This document shows positions 24,401-35,390 of a stretch of 64,000 nt of DNA, in pieces. This DNA comes from Bromus sterilis (taxonomy: Eukaryota > Streptophyta > Magnoliopsida > Poales > Poaceae): positions 118,651,001-118,715,000 of the forward strand of contig OX465598.1 of the NCBI GenBank assembly GCA_950022295.1, written 5' to 3'. The first letter of the stretch is position 1. The number at the start of each line of letters is the position of its first letter. The position numbers and the translations under genes are program-made. The notes beneath the pieces are model-generated. The model was not told the origin of the DNA. It saw nothing but the letters and a program-made list of their open reading frames with translations, and did no database searches.

Positions 24401-26211
24401 GAGGGTTAACAGGCCTGGGGGCCCACCTGTAAGTGACAGAGGGCCAATTCATTAGGCTAATTAGGAAACTGCCGTGCGGGTCCCACACGTCAGCCTCAGG
24501 GGAACTTCGCCGGCGACGAGTAGTGCGGCCGGTGGCGAGCATGTGCTCGGTACAGGGCATGGGAGAGGGCGTGCCCGGATCCGTTCGAAAGCTGAGCTCG
24601 GCACGCGTCCAACGGTGGCCACCACAGCGACTGTAGCTGCCGGAGTCGAGGGCACGGACGACGGTGGCGGTGGTCAGGAAAACGATGACGGCGGCCTCGC
24701 CGTTTCGGCGCGAGCTAACGGGTGTGCATGGGTGGGATGGGTTTAGCCCATCACGGGGAGCACGCGGGTGCCAAACGGGCGCGCTGCAATGCCCTGAAGC
24801 CCAAGCTCGGTTGGCCATGGCGGCGGCCGGAGCGTGTGGAAGAGGGGAAACTGCACGGTGTTTATCGAGCGCTCGAGGAAAGTTGGTGGCGGCTGCGGTG
24901 CTCACCGCGAATGTGCAGAAGGTGGCAGTGTGCTCGATGGAGGCGTGGAGCAGCCGGAATCGTTCGGAGATCTCGCCGGGGCCGAGGACGAAGACGGCGT
25001 CGATTCGCGTGGTGGAGGCAATGCGGGCTCAAGTCCTTCCTTTCCGCGACAAAGACGACGACGACGAGCATCCGGGACAACCTGGGTTGGCCTGCCTCTC
25101 CCAGTGGCCGCGCGAGTTCACGGGGCGCGCCCATGGCGGCGACGGAGAGTCCACGGGCGGCTCAGGGAGGAGGCAGAAGAGTGAGAGAGGCGAAAAGGGG
25201 GCGGGCTCGATCTAGGGCTACAATGAGGGATCTTATCCAGAGGGGAGAGGGGGGGAGCAGGAAGGGGGGCAGCTCGACGTGCCCCTGGCCATGGCCACGG
25301 TGACACACGGGCGGGGCAGGTGGGGGTGGTTGGGGTGGGAGAGAGAGAAGAGAGGGGTGGGCTGGCCGGGGTGGGCCAGGATGGGGGAGGAGTGGGCCTC
25401 GCCTGGGGCGAGGCTTAGGGGTTTTTCATTTTTCTTTTTTTATTCTTTCCTTACTGTTTATATATTTTAAATATTTTTTTATTTTTTTAAAATATGTAAT
25501 AGGTTCCATAATTAGTGTTATGCTCCATATCAGTGCTACAAAAAGTTTGGGGCATTTATAAACTCATTTGCATTTTATTTTATTTTAAAATATATTAAAT
25601 GGTATTATTTTGCTACTGTTTTATTTGTTTAACGTTTTTAAACATGGTAATAAAATCCCATCCCACTTTTAATAAAGCCTACTGATATTTAGGCATTTTA
25701 TAAAATTGGTTCACCAATTTTTAGTACATTTTAAAATTTGCACTTGTTTATTTTATTCCATGGCAATTAATAATTCCCAAAGCTATTGTTTCTATTTCAT
25801 AATACTTTCTATACACTTTAATAGAATACCCATTTCTATTTTAATCATGGCCTAATGATTGCTAGGCATTTTATAAATAGATTCCATCATTTGGTTTAAC
25901 TAAGATTTCCATTTTATTTTGATTTATAAAACAATTTGATAACCCCACAACATTGGGTTCATAATTATCCTTGACTTGTGATTATTCAAATGGCTAGGAG
26001 TTAATTTGGTTTAAGTTTTTGCATGATGGTTATCAATCACCCATAAATTCTTGGAGCAATTCAATAGTCCACACAAATTTGTAAATTTTACCAGAGTTGA
26101 AATTTGACAGAGCTATGATCAAAGGTGATCATGGCTTGATCATCAAAAGTAATGATCACTAACAGTGGAATCACTGTAGTGATTACTGTTACTGATTCTG
26201 AGGGTGTTACA
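21461..26211 (-). repeat. Element A right LTR (5' LTR)
   Basis: 4751 bp and uninterrupted. It starts TGTGACGCCCCC on the plus strand and ends GGGTGTTACA. It gives the full LTR against which the split left copy can be aligned. A G-rich block (about 24480-25400; C-rich in element sense) parallels the C-rich blocks of B and C. Confidence 0.93.
23750..24060. repeat. Divergent tandem units of about 150 bp in element A LTR
   Basis: Two successive units (about 23750-23898 and 23899-24053) share the order: GTATCCG, a CCGAAC(T/A) segment, CAACTTTC, a CATCCGG block, TATCGGTA(T/C)CGGG and a terminal CGATGTT(C/T)G. A third, decayed start follows. In the left LTR, element B is inserted exactly between the two units. 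Confidence 0.55.
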
Positions 26212-26216
26212 ACTGA

Positions 26217-26526
26217 CATCGGTGCTAGGGCTCCGCTATACCGTATGGGAGTACCAGAGGTCCGACGCGAGCAACGAACAGAGTGGATCGATGTAGCTTC
26301 CTCTCGGTGCTCCCTGATGCACGAGGCAACATGGCTAAGGAGGGTGTGCATGGATTCCCCCTCCCCCCCTAGGTCGCTCCGCATGGGCTTACCTGGCGAT
26401 AGCGGGGGAGAAAGGCATGGGTGGGGGGAAGCCGCGGTGGCAACTAGGTGGCCCCCAAGTCGCCTGAGAGCGAACGATGCGGAGGAGGGGGGAGTGTCCG
26501 TGAAAAACTTTGAAAAGGCCCCATAG
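26217..26526 (+). pseudogene. Right part of the coding-like sequence split by element A
   Basis: Joining C26217 to bases 1590-1591 restores a codon and keeps the frame open to a TAG at 26524-26526. The peptide includes IGARAPLYRMGVPEVRRE and SRCSLMHEATWLRRV. Beyond about 26370 it becomes low-complexity and may no longer be coding. Function unknown. Confidence 0.45.
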
Positions 26527-27043
26527 CAACAATATTTCACTTTGAGACTCAAGCAAGCAGTTCGCAATTACAATCCAACCTATTAATTTGTATTACTTCA
26601 TTGCTTGGAAGTATTACAGTTGCGGCTATGACGCTAGGTTAACGGATTGGTACCATTTTTCGAAAAAATTCACAAGCCCACGTTAAGTTTGGGATACGCG
26701 ACAACAAATCGCACCAAACTACGTATTTATATGTATTGAGACCCGTTCTGACAAGCTAAACCTGCATGACAGACGTCAGTAAGTGCATGTCAGCCGCAGA
26801 CTAGGCTTGGTCGATGATGGTCCACATGTTAGTATTAAATTTGTCCAAAGATAAAATCTCATGTGAGAGATCCATATGTTAGTGGTTTACCTACTAATCC
26901 TTAAATTTACTATGCTCCCTAGATTTAAAGAGCCCACATTCAATTGAAGGCAACATTGCTGATTTGGGCATTCAATTTTGACCCGGTCGTCCTCGCGGGA
27001 CTGCACTTTTTTGTGGGGCCATCCTTTAAGATGTTTTGGGTTT
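26527..27043. other. Spacer between elements A and C
   Basis: About 0.5 kb of AT-moderate DNA with no supported gene or repeat. It ends in GGTTT (27039-27043), the left target duplication of element C, so it is continuous with 39175 onward in the pre-insertion locus. Confidence 0.6.
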
Positions 27044-30000
27044 TGTTAGAACCCCAACTAGGGTAAGTGCTAGGGCTTGTTTGACCCTTTTGCATCATGA
27101 AAAATTTCAAAAGGAAAATCAAAAATGGGGAAAAGAAAAGCCCTGAGAATTTAAATAAATGGGCAGATAAAAATCTTTTTCCAAAAATCATTTGAATGCT
27201 TGGAAAATTCCTAGAAATGTTGCTGATCATTTTAAAAGTGGTTTGGGATCAATCCCATGCACATGGAATTTTCTAATATTCAAACAGTGGCTTTGGAAAT
27301 TAAAATAACCCTATTTGAATTGAAATTCAAAATATATTGAATTTAAAAAATGCTCAAACTCTACAAGTGACCTGCTACTAGTCACCTAGTATTTATAAAA
27401 GTATTTGGGCATTTTACAAAATTGCTCTTCTATTTTTATTTGGGGCAAAACAAATAAACAGAAAAACAAAAACAGAAGAAATAAAAGAGGAACCCCCTGT
27501 CCATTCGGCCCAAGTCATTCCCCCCCCCGAGCCCACCAGCCTGGCCCAGCCCGTACCCCTTGTCGTCTTCCTCCCCCTCCCCCCGAAGCTGCTCGCTGGA
27601 GGCACGAGAGCGCGCGGCGGCCGCGACGCCATGCCACCAGCCTGCCTGGCTCCCCCTCGCCCTCTTCTGGACGCCACGGAGACGCCCGGAGAACGCCACG
27701 CCCTTTCCCCCTCCTCCAGCTCACTCTCCCCCTCTCCTCTTCGCGAATCCAGAGCCGCCCCGAAGCCAGCCGGAGCACGCCGTCGTGCCAGTCGCGGCCA
27801 CTGGCCTCCATGTTGCTCGCCGTGATGTCCAGACGAACCAGCGCTGCCGTCTCCACCGGACCCCCTAGCTAATCGAGCCCGAGGACGCCCGGAACCCACG
27901 CCAGCTTCTTCGAGACCCCGCCGGAGCCGGAGAAGACCGCCGTCAAATTGCGTCGTCTCCTCGCGCCCCAGCCTTCGACGTTGCCTCCGTGAGCTTCAGG
28001 GTGAGCTCCTCATCATTTTCCCCCATTCCGCGCTCTCTCCCGTGCACCGTAGCCCCACCTCCACCTCACCAGTGGCCGGCCGCCGCACCTCGTCGTCGCC
28101 GGCGTCGTTTTAGCCCTCCCTGAGACCCCCTGGTGGCACAGCTTGATGCGGACGAGCACGGGGCTTCTTCTCGTGCAAGCGGCGCCCGATCTGGTGGCCA
28201 AAATCTCCACCCAGTACCACGCCGCCGTGCTCGACGTCGCCGGCATTGAGCCGCCGGCAAGTTGGGTTAAGTTAACCCTAATCACCCAGCTAATCTTAAC
28301 CCTAACCCTATGACATGTGGACCCAGCCCCCCCTAATGACTCTGTTAGCCAAATTAAACCGGGTTAAACCCCCCCTGAGGCTGACAGAAGGGACCCACAG
28401 GTCAGGAGCCCCCACACGTCATGCTGAGGTCAGCATGACGCAATAAACCAAATTTTCCACATTTAAAAGAATTAATTAAAACAGAGAAAATTCCAGAAAA
28501 TGAGTTAAACTTGGAAAATTCATAACTAATTCATATGAACTCCAAATATAACAAATAATATGTCTAAAAATATCAGAAAAATCCAAGGATTATGAATATG
28601 GGCTCTGTTTTCATGTTTGACCATTTTAAAATGGGTGAACAGTGCAAAACACCCATATGGCTTTGATTCAAATTCAAATTTGAAGCACATTTGCAAATGA
28701 CTTTGCATATGACTTCTTTTAAATGGAATTGTAACCACATTGTGACCAAGAACATCACCATTTCAATATTGATCATGTGTTTGAGCATTGCAAATAAATT
28801 TATACCTTGTTTGATTGTTTGCTCGATAGACGTGCAACCGGAACCGGAGGCCACCCCCTTCATTGAAGACCCCCGATATCGAACCTCGTCAGCAAGGCAA
28901 GCAAACCCCATTGATCATGTCTATAAAATCCCAATTCCCTCTCAGTCTCGCTTATGCATGTTTAGGAGATCACTTTGTATCGATTCTACCGCATAGTTGA
29001 ACCCATATCCGATGCATGACCTATCATCTTGTCACAGTAGTAAGCAAACCACAATCCTAGCTGACATAGGAGTTGTATGATATCATGAAGCCCCTGCAAC
29101 TGTTACAGCTTATTGCATGCTTAGTGTTACATGAGGTTGCTTTTGATGTGAGTCGGGATGATCGTGAACATGGTGTTGATGAAAGTGAAACTGTGTCGGT
29201 GAATCCACCCTAATACAAGGTGAACGATGAGAGGCTGTGTAGGAGTACACAGTGGGTTGTCTCGTTGAACACTGCCTTAGGCATCGAGTTCTTGTATGGT
29301 AATCCAAGACAAAGAGTACAACCACACATTGGGCTCACTGACCCCTCTCGGCCTAGTACCTTGATCCGTGTCGACGTCCAGGAGTCACATTAGTTCGGGC
29401 TTTCCATTTGGCATATGCATAGGAAAAGAATGGAGGAATGGTTGCATCATCCTAGACATGTGAGTGCACCTGTGAGGCAGGAAAACCATCTGCTAAAGGT
29501 GGCGTCTCGGTCACCTACATTGTCTGAGTCCGTTTCGTTGATCCGGCCGGGCTCTCGAGCAGTAGCAACTCAGGTAGTCGACTCCTGGGATAGACCGGTT
29601 GTGAGCGAAGTGTCGTGGTGAACATCCTCGCTGTCACCTCTTGAACGGTGGCGAGACATGGCGGTAACCGATGGTCATGTGTGTGTAGTTTACACCCTTG
29701 CAAGGTTAACAAAACTATTCGAATAGCCGCGTCCGCGGTTATGGACTACTTGGAACCTGTACCTGATTATTAGACAACTTGAACTGGATACTTCTAAAAT
29801 ACACCAAGATAAGTGTGAGTGCTATGGTGTGCCTCCTCGTGGGGAAGTCGAGGAAGTAACCATAGTGGTGTGAGTGCTCTATGTGTATTTCAATAAAGAG
29901 TACTTTGTAGAGTTATGTGATGATACCTGCTGTTCATACTAGGCATGTGTGCTGCGTGTATGATTATAACATGCATGTCTTAGTATGGGTTTTCGAGACC

Positions 30001-30437
30001 TTAGTTGTGATCTGGCTGGCGGTCTTTTATACACCAAGTGACCCTTAGATGTGCGCAGCTTGGGGCATCGCGATGCGATTGCTCGTGACTCTGTCACGTG
30101 GACACTTTGTTGTATGATCGAGCCCGCCCTAGACCCCGACTAAGTGATCGGGCTGGAGTAAGTCTATGTAAGAGTTAGGATCCAATCGATAACATGGTTG
30201 AGGTGACTTGTCTATGAGTATGGGATTCACCACCCATAAGCATTTAGACTTGTGAGCGGACGTTGAGGACCCATCTCAGTTGATCATCCGGCCTGAATGG
30301 GATGCCCCTCACGTTCGATGCTTACCGAGAATGTTCTGTGCTTGGCCTTGTCTGCTTAGACAAGTGGGTACAGTTCTCGGCTCTCCATGTGATTGTATCG
30401 TGACTGGAATTACATACGCTAACCCCGGGTCCCGATA
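27044..30437 (+). repeat. Element C 5' LTR with internal deletion
   Basis: 3394 bp against 3802 bp in the 3' LTR. Bases equivalent to 38193-38606 are missing at about 29871-29877. The terminus reads CCCGATA instead of CCCGACA, a C-to-T change in the terminal dinucleotide. A TATAAAAG box is at 27394-27401. Confidence 0.93.
27394..27401 (+). promoter_or_regulatory. Probable TATA box of element C
   Basis: TATAAAAG, preceded by the inverted pair GTGAC/GTCAC as in element B. The equivalent in the 3' LTR is at 35718-35725. Confidence 0.5.
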
Positions 30438-30441
30438 GACT

Positions 30442-30453
30442 TGGTATCAGAGC
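30442..30453 (+). promoter_or_regulatory. Primer-binding site of element C
   Basis: TGGTATCAGAGC, 4 bp after the LTR end, matching the 3' end of initiator tRNA-Met. The shared leader motif GGTCGAAGTCGAGTCTAG follows at 30483-30500. The rest of the leader, to 30908, has no gene. Confidence 0.9.
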
Positions 30454-30908
30454 AGGACTGTCTGTAGGCTTATCAAACCCTTGGTCGAAGTCGAGTCTAG
30501 CATTCTATAGTTATATAGTTACTCTGGTTATAAGGGAATAACGTAAGGCTTCTTTTTCTCCTTACCCTCATCGATCTGAGTTCTGAGTCACCCTTATCTT
30601 TTCTACGGGATGATAGGACTAGGCTCATCTATGTCTTACTAGAACATCTCGCTGAGTTCTTCCTTGTAGCCGTAGGATTGTTGTGGTCGTCCAGACTCAT
30701 CGAGTTTTGAGTTCCTTGAGGAAGTTCTGTCCAATCTCCTCGAGGTTGTCTTGTTTTCCATCCCGGTGTAGCCGTTATGCTGCCGGATTCGTTCCAAGTT
30801 TCTATGAATCATTGCCTTCGCATTATAATGCTTTTCCGCCTTCATCATGTCTTGTTATCCTTGAATCCATCATACAACCTGTTCTGATTGTTGATTTTAT
30901 CACACAGG

Positions 30909-33900
30909 ATGTCAGGTGGAACTCGTAGTGCTGTTCGTCGGAATCGAGACCATGTTCGGAATCGAAATGATGATGCACCTCCACCACCGCCTTCTGCGGC
31001 GGAAATCATGATGGAAGCTGAGAAGAATCAACGTGATCAAACACGCCTTCTGGAGCTCATCGAGCAGAATACCTCACGTCATCGTAGTGTGGTTGTGGGC
31101 ATTCAGGACTTCATCCTCCTCAAGCCACCGGTATTCCGATGTTCTTCTGAGCCCCTTGAAGCTGATGATTGGCTCCGTTCCATCGAGCGTAAGCTTGATA
31201 CTGCACATGTTGCTCCCGATGATCGAGTTGTTTTCGCGGTATACTTCTTGGAAGGTGCTGCTCTTCAATGGTGGGAGAACTATGTTGCTATGCAGCCAGA
31301 TAGTCACGTAGTGACTTGGCAGGAGTTCTGTGTTGCCTTTCGAGGGTACCACATTCTGGATGAGTTGATGGAGCGCAAGAAGGAAGAGTTCTGCAATCTC
31401 ACTCAAGGAGAGATGTCCATGCATGAGTATGTGAGAGAGTTCAACCGTCTTGCTCGGTATGCACAAGATGAGATCACCACCGATGCCAGAAAGCAGGCAA
31501 GGTTCCGCAAGGGACTTAGCCCCATCCTTCGTCATGATCTCAACCTCATCGAATTTTCCACCTTTGAGGATTTAGTCAACAGATCCTTCAGAGCTGAGCA
31601 TGGCAATGAAATTTTCGAGGAGTCCCGTAAGCATGCTCTTGACCTTGCTCCTTCTTCAAGTTCAGCCCCTCAGAAACGCCGAATTTGGATTCCAACCAGA
31701 GTCATACCTCAAAACTTTCTGCAGAAACCAACCTCCAATATATGCCATCCACCCCAACACATTATTCCACCCCGGAATGATGGTGCGCAACCAAGTAATC
31801 CCACTCCCAACAATTCAGACAGGGTATGCTTTAAGTGTGGTCTTCCAGGCCATTACTATCGTCAATGCCCTCAGGTCTTGATGGCACCACGTCATTCTCG
31901 ACCCAAACCTCCAAAGAAACCAACCACCAAAGATTTTCCAGCAAAGCCTTCATCCACTAGTAGTGGTTGTGTGAACCAAATCTCAGTGGAGGAAACCACT
32001 GATGCTTCTGACGTCATTCTTAGTACACTCCCAGTCAATCATGTCCCCGCCTCCGTTCTTTTCGATCCAGGAGCTTCTCATTCATTCATGTCGGAGAGTT
32101 ATGCACTTCGTCATGAGTTTCCTTTTGAAGAAATGTTTTCTCCAATGATCATTCAAACTCCTGGTTCAAAGTGGCAAACTAATAGAGTAAGCCATGGCAA
32201 TCAAATTGCAATTGAGGGTTTAGTATTCCTTGCTTCACTTATAGCCCTCAAGTCTTCGGACATTGATGTCATCCTAGGAATGGATTGGTTATCAAGGCAA
32301 AATGTTTTCCTTGATTGTAAATCCAAGTCAGTTAAACTCACCTATCCTTCAGGCCAGACCATTGACTACACATCACCCAGCTCTAGAATCCAGATGCATA
32401 CTTTGAATGTGCTTCCACTTCCAGACCTTGAAGATGTTCCGGTGGTTCGTGACTTCCCGGATGTCTTTCCTGAAGAACTGCCGGGAATGCCACCCGACAG
32501 GTGTGTAGAATTCATAGTTGATCTTATACCAGGCACAGCCCCAAATTCCAAACGCCCATATAAAATGGCCCCACATGAGTTAGCTGAGCTAAAAACCCAA
32601 CTTGATGCTTCGTTGGCAAAAGGCTTCATCCGCCCTAGCTCATCGCCATGGGGTTGCCCCGTTCTGTTCGTAACGAAGAAAGATGGAACTGAAAGGATGT
32701 GCGTAGACTATCGCCCGCTAAATCTAGCGACGATAAAGAACAAGTACCCACTGCCCAGGATCAATGATCTTTATGATCAACTTGCCGGATCCTCTGTCTT
32801 CTCCAAGATGGATTTGAGATTAGGCTATCATCAAATCAAAATCCGAAATGAGGACATTCCCAAAACGGCTTTCACTACTCGTTATGGTCTTTACGAGTAT
32901 ACCGTCATGTCCTTCGGTTTAACCAATGCCCCCGCCACATTCTCGCGCTTGATGAATTCGATCTTCATGGAGTACCTAGATAAATTTTTTGTGGTTTATC
33001 TCGATGATATTCTCATCTACTCGAAGAACGAAGAAGATCATGCCCAACACTTAAGGCTGGTATTGATGAAACTTAGAGAGCACCGCCTTTATGCCAAGTT
33101 CTCCAAGTGTGAATTTTGGCTACCAGAAGTGACCTACTTAGGCCACGTGATTTCTGCGAAAGGTGTTGCAGTCAATCCCGTGAGAGTTCAGGCCGTCCTT
33201 GACTGGACTCCACCTGAATCAGTTAAGCAAGTTAGGAGTTTTCTTGGCCTAGCCAGCTATTGCCGCCGCTTCGTCGAGAACTTTTCTAAAGTTGCAAAGC
33301 CTCTTACTGAACTCCTCAAGAAAGATAAGAAATTCCAATGGACTCCCAAGTGCGAGGAAAGCTTTCAAGAGCTAAAAAGAAGGTTGACTTCTGCACCCGT
33401 ACTTGCACCTCCAGACACCAAATGGGATTTCGAGATCTATTGTGATGCTTCACGGCAAGGGTTAGGATGCATACTTATGCAAGATCGACATGTGGTAGCT
33501 TATGCTTCACGCCAGTTGCGGCCACATGAAGAGAACTATCCTACCCATGATCTTGAACTCGCTGCCGTAGTTCATGCCCTGAAGACTTGGCGACATTACC
33601 TCCTTGGTAATCGTTGTGAGATTTATTCCGACCACCAAAGCCTCAAATATATTTTCACCCAGCCAGATCTTAATCTCAGGCAAAGACGCTGGATAGAGTT
33701 GATAAAAGATTATGACTTAGGAATTTCTTACACCCCAGGCAAAGCCAATGTCATGGCTGATGCACTAAGTCGTAAGTCTTATTGTAACAACCTCATGTTA
33801 CAACAGTATCAACCACTTCTTCATGAGGAATTTCGAAAGCTCAATCTCGAGATTGTTCCTCGTGGATCTCTTTTCAACTTGGTGGCGAAACCAACCCTTG

Positions 33901-35390
33901 AGGATCAAATCAGAGTTGGCCAAAGGCGTGCACGAGGGGTTCGCCGGATCAAGGAGAACATTGCTAGCGGAGTTGCTAAATGTTTCTCCACAGATAGTAA
34001 AGGAACGGTATTCTTTGAAAATCGTTTGGTAGTACCTAAGAATAGGGATCTAAGGCAACTCATCCTCAAAGAAGCCCATGACACACCCCTCTCAATTCAT
34101 CCCGGTAGTACAAAAATGTACCGAGATCTTCGCCAGAGATTTTGGTGGACCAGGATGAAGAGAGACATTGCTCGATTTGTTGCTGAATGTGATGTTTGTC
34201 GTCGCATTAAGGCAGAACACCAAAGACCTGCTGGTACACTTCAACCTTTGCCTATTCCAGAGTGGAAATGGGACAACGTCGGTATGGACTTCATCACCGG
34301 CTTTCCAAAAACCCAGAAAGGAAATGATGCCATCTTCGTGGTCATTGATAGACTTTCCAAAGTTGCTCACTTCCTTCCCGTTCGCGAGTCTATAACTGCT
34401 AGCCAGTTAGCGGACTTGTATATCTCTAGAATTGTGTCTCTTCATGGTGTTCCTTTGGTGATCAATTCTGATCGTGGTAGCCTTTTCACCTCTAGATTCT
34501 GGGGAAGCTTTCAGAATGCTATGGGAACTCATCTATCCTTTAGTACAGCTTTCCATCCTCAGTCTAGCGGTCAAGTTGAAAGGGTTAATCAAATCTTGGA
34601 AGACATGCTAAGAGCTTGTGTTATCTCATTCGGAAAGAATTGGGAGAAATCTCTTCCATTCGCCGAATTTGCTTATAACAATAGCTATCAATCTAGTCTG
34701 AACATGGCTCCTTTTGAATTCCCCTACGGACGACGATGTCGAACACCCCTTAACTGGTCAGAAACCGGTAAAAGACAACTCTTTGGACCGGATATGATCA
34801 AGGAAGCAGAAGAGCAAGTTCGCATTGTTCGTGATCGTTTGAAAGCCGCTCAGTCTCGTCAAAAGAGCTACTATGATCGTCATCATAGAGAGGAGAGCTA
34901 CAATATTGATGAGAAGGCTTACCTTCGGGTTACTCCTCTGAAGGGAACCCAAAGATTCGGTATCAAAGGCAAGTTTGCCCCACGTTACATCGGACCTTTC
35001 CGCATTCTTTCTAAACGTGGAGAAGTTGCCTACCAACTTGAACTACCTCCGCACCTTTCCCGAGTACATGATGTATTCCATGTGTCACAACTCAGGCGTT
35101 GCTTCAAGGACCCCATCCGCGAAGTCGACCATGAAACGCTTGATCTCCAAGATGACCTTTCTTATCGAGAGTACCTTGTTCGTATTCTTGATTCAGTAGA
35201 GCGTGTCACTCGTCGTCGGAAGATCAAGTTCCTCAAAGTGCAATGGTCACATCACTCTGAGAAAGAAGCAACATGGGAAAGAGAAGACCGCCTCCGTGCC
35301 GAGTACCCCACCTTCCTCCCGACGACTTCTGAATCTCGGGACGAGATTCTTTTGAGTAGGGGCGAGTTGTCGGAACCCCAACTAGGGTAA
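30909..35390 (+). CDS. gag-pol: Element C gag-pol polyprotein (1493 residues)
   Basis: One uninterrupted frame encodes the retrotransposon's structural and enzymatic proteins. The ATG at 30909 (MSGGTRSAV) is chosen; upstream in-frame codons lack an ATG. In order: Gag capsid region (about 60-230); zinc knuckle CFKCGLPGHYYRQC (307-320); aspartic protease with LFDPGASHSF (384-393); reverse transcriptase with YLDD (697-700); RNase H with acidic residues D846, E883, D908 and D951; integrase with zinc-binding H1057, H1064, C1094 and C1097 and catalytic D1127, D1188 and E1224 (D-x35-E); a C-terminal chromodomain-like segment (about 1410-1470, KVQWSHHSEKEATWE). The protease active site reads D-P-G rather than D-S/T-G, which may inactivate it. 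The stop lies 23 bp inside the 3' LTR. Apart from that residue all catalytic motifs look intact. Confidence 0.96.
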   Translation: MSGGTRSAVRRNRDHVRNRNDDAPPPPPSAAEIMMEAEKNQRDQTRLLELIEQNTSRHRSVVVGIQDFILLKPPVFRCSSEPLEADDWLRSIERKLDTAHVAPDDRVVFAVYFLEGAALQWWENYVAMQPDSHVVTWQEFCVAFRGYHILDELMERKKEEFCNLTQGEMSMHEYVREFNRLARYAQDEITTDARKQARFRKGLSPILRHDLNLIEFSTFEDLVNRSFRAEHGNEIFEESRKHALDLAPSSSSAPQKRRIWIPTRVIPQNFLQKPTSNICHPPQHIIPPRNDGAQPSNPTPNNSDRVCFKCGLPGHYYRQCPQVLMAPRHSRPKPPKKPTTKDFPAKPSSTSSGCVNQISVEETTDASDVILSTLPVNHVPASVLFDPGASHSFMSESYALRHEFPFEEMFSPMIIQTPGSKWQTNRVSHGNQIAIEGLVFLASLIALKSSDIDVILGMDWLSRQNVFLDCKSKSVKLTYPSGQTIDYTSPSSRIQMHTLNVLPLPDLEDVPVVRDFPDVFPEELPGMPPDRCVEFIVDLIPGTAPNSKRPYKMAPHELAELKTQLDASLAKGFIRPSSSPWGCPVLFVTKKDGTERMCVDYRPLNLATIKNKYPLPRINDLYDQLAGSSVFSKMDLRLGYHQIKIRNEDIPKTAFTTRYGLYEYTVMSFGLTNAPATFSRLMNSIFMEYLDKFFVVYLDDILIYSKNEEDHAQHLRLVLMKLREHRLYAKFSKCEFWLPEVTYLGHVISAKGVAVNPVRVQAVLDWTPPESVKQVRSFLGLASYCRRFVENFSKVAKPLTELLKKDKKFQWTPKCEESFQELKRRLTSAPVLAPPDTKWDFEIYCDASRQGLGCILMQDRHVVAYASRQLRPHEENYPTHDLELAAVVHALKTWRHYLLGNRCEIYSDHQSLKYIFTQPDLNLRQRRWIELIKDYDLGISYTPGKANVMADALSRKSYCNNLMLQQYQPLLHEEFRKLNLEIVPRGSLFNLVAKPTLEDQIRVGQRRARGVRRIKENIASGVAKCFSTDSKGTVFFENRLVVPKNRDLRQLILKEAHDTPLSIHPGSTKMYRDLRQRFWWTRMKRDIARFVAECDVCRRIKAEHQRPAGTLQPLPIPEWKWDNVGMDFITGFPKTQKGNDAIFVVIDRLSKVAHFLPVRESITASQLADLYISRIVSLHGVPLVINSDRGSLFTSRFWGSFQNAMGTHLSFSTAFHPQSSGQVERVNQILEDMLRACVISFGKNWEKSLPFAEFAYNNSYQSSLNMAPFEFPYGRRCRTPLNWSETGKRQLFGPDMIKEAEEQVRIVRDRLKAAQSRQKSYYDRHHREESYNIDEKAYLRVTPLKGTQRFGIKGKFAPRYIGPFRILSKRGEVAYQLELPPHLSRVHDVFHVSQLRRCFKDPIREVDHETLDLQDDLSYREYLVRILDSVERVTRRRKIKFLKVQWSHHSEKEATWEREDRLRAEYPTFLPTTSESRDEILLSRGELSEPQLG
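35353..35367 (+). promoter_or_regulatory. Polypurine tract of element C
   Basis: TGAGTAGGGGCGAGT abuts the 3' LTR start at 35368. It overlaps codons of the polyprotein C-terminus. Confidence 0.6.

Larger units (their letters stand above)
1592..26211 (-). mobile_element. Element A: gene-less LTR retrotransposon (LARD-like), with nested insertions
   Basis: Two LTRs of about 4.7 kb flank a 3.5-kb interior, of which 1.9 kb is a later insertion. In element sense the LTR starts TGTAACACCC and ends GGGGGCGTCACA. The primer-binding site lies on the minus strand beside the right LTR, so the element reads right to left. Flanking pentamers are GCTGA (1587-1591) and ACTGA (26212-26216), an imperfect target duplication. 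No gag or pol reading frame is visible. Long LTRs with a short non-coding interior match the published concept of large retrotransposon derivatives; family identity is not claimed. The 24.6-kb span includes element B and an inverted LTR fragment. Confidence 0.85.

Noticed and set aside
27405..28285. Frames of 60-177 residues in element C LTRs, also at 35661-36607.
   Set aside because: Same C-rich LTR block effect as in element B.
28270..28312. Telomere-like CCCTAA words (TTAACCCTAACCCTATG), also near 36593-36633.
   Set aside because: Only two or three imperfect units, inside both LTRs of element C, and not the plant CCCTAAA array.
30888..30908. Upstream extension of the element C polyprotein by seven residues.
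   Set aside because: That start is a TTG codon; the first ATG is at 30909.
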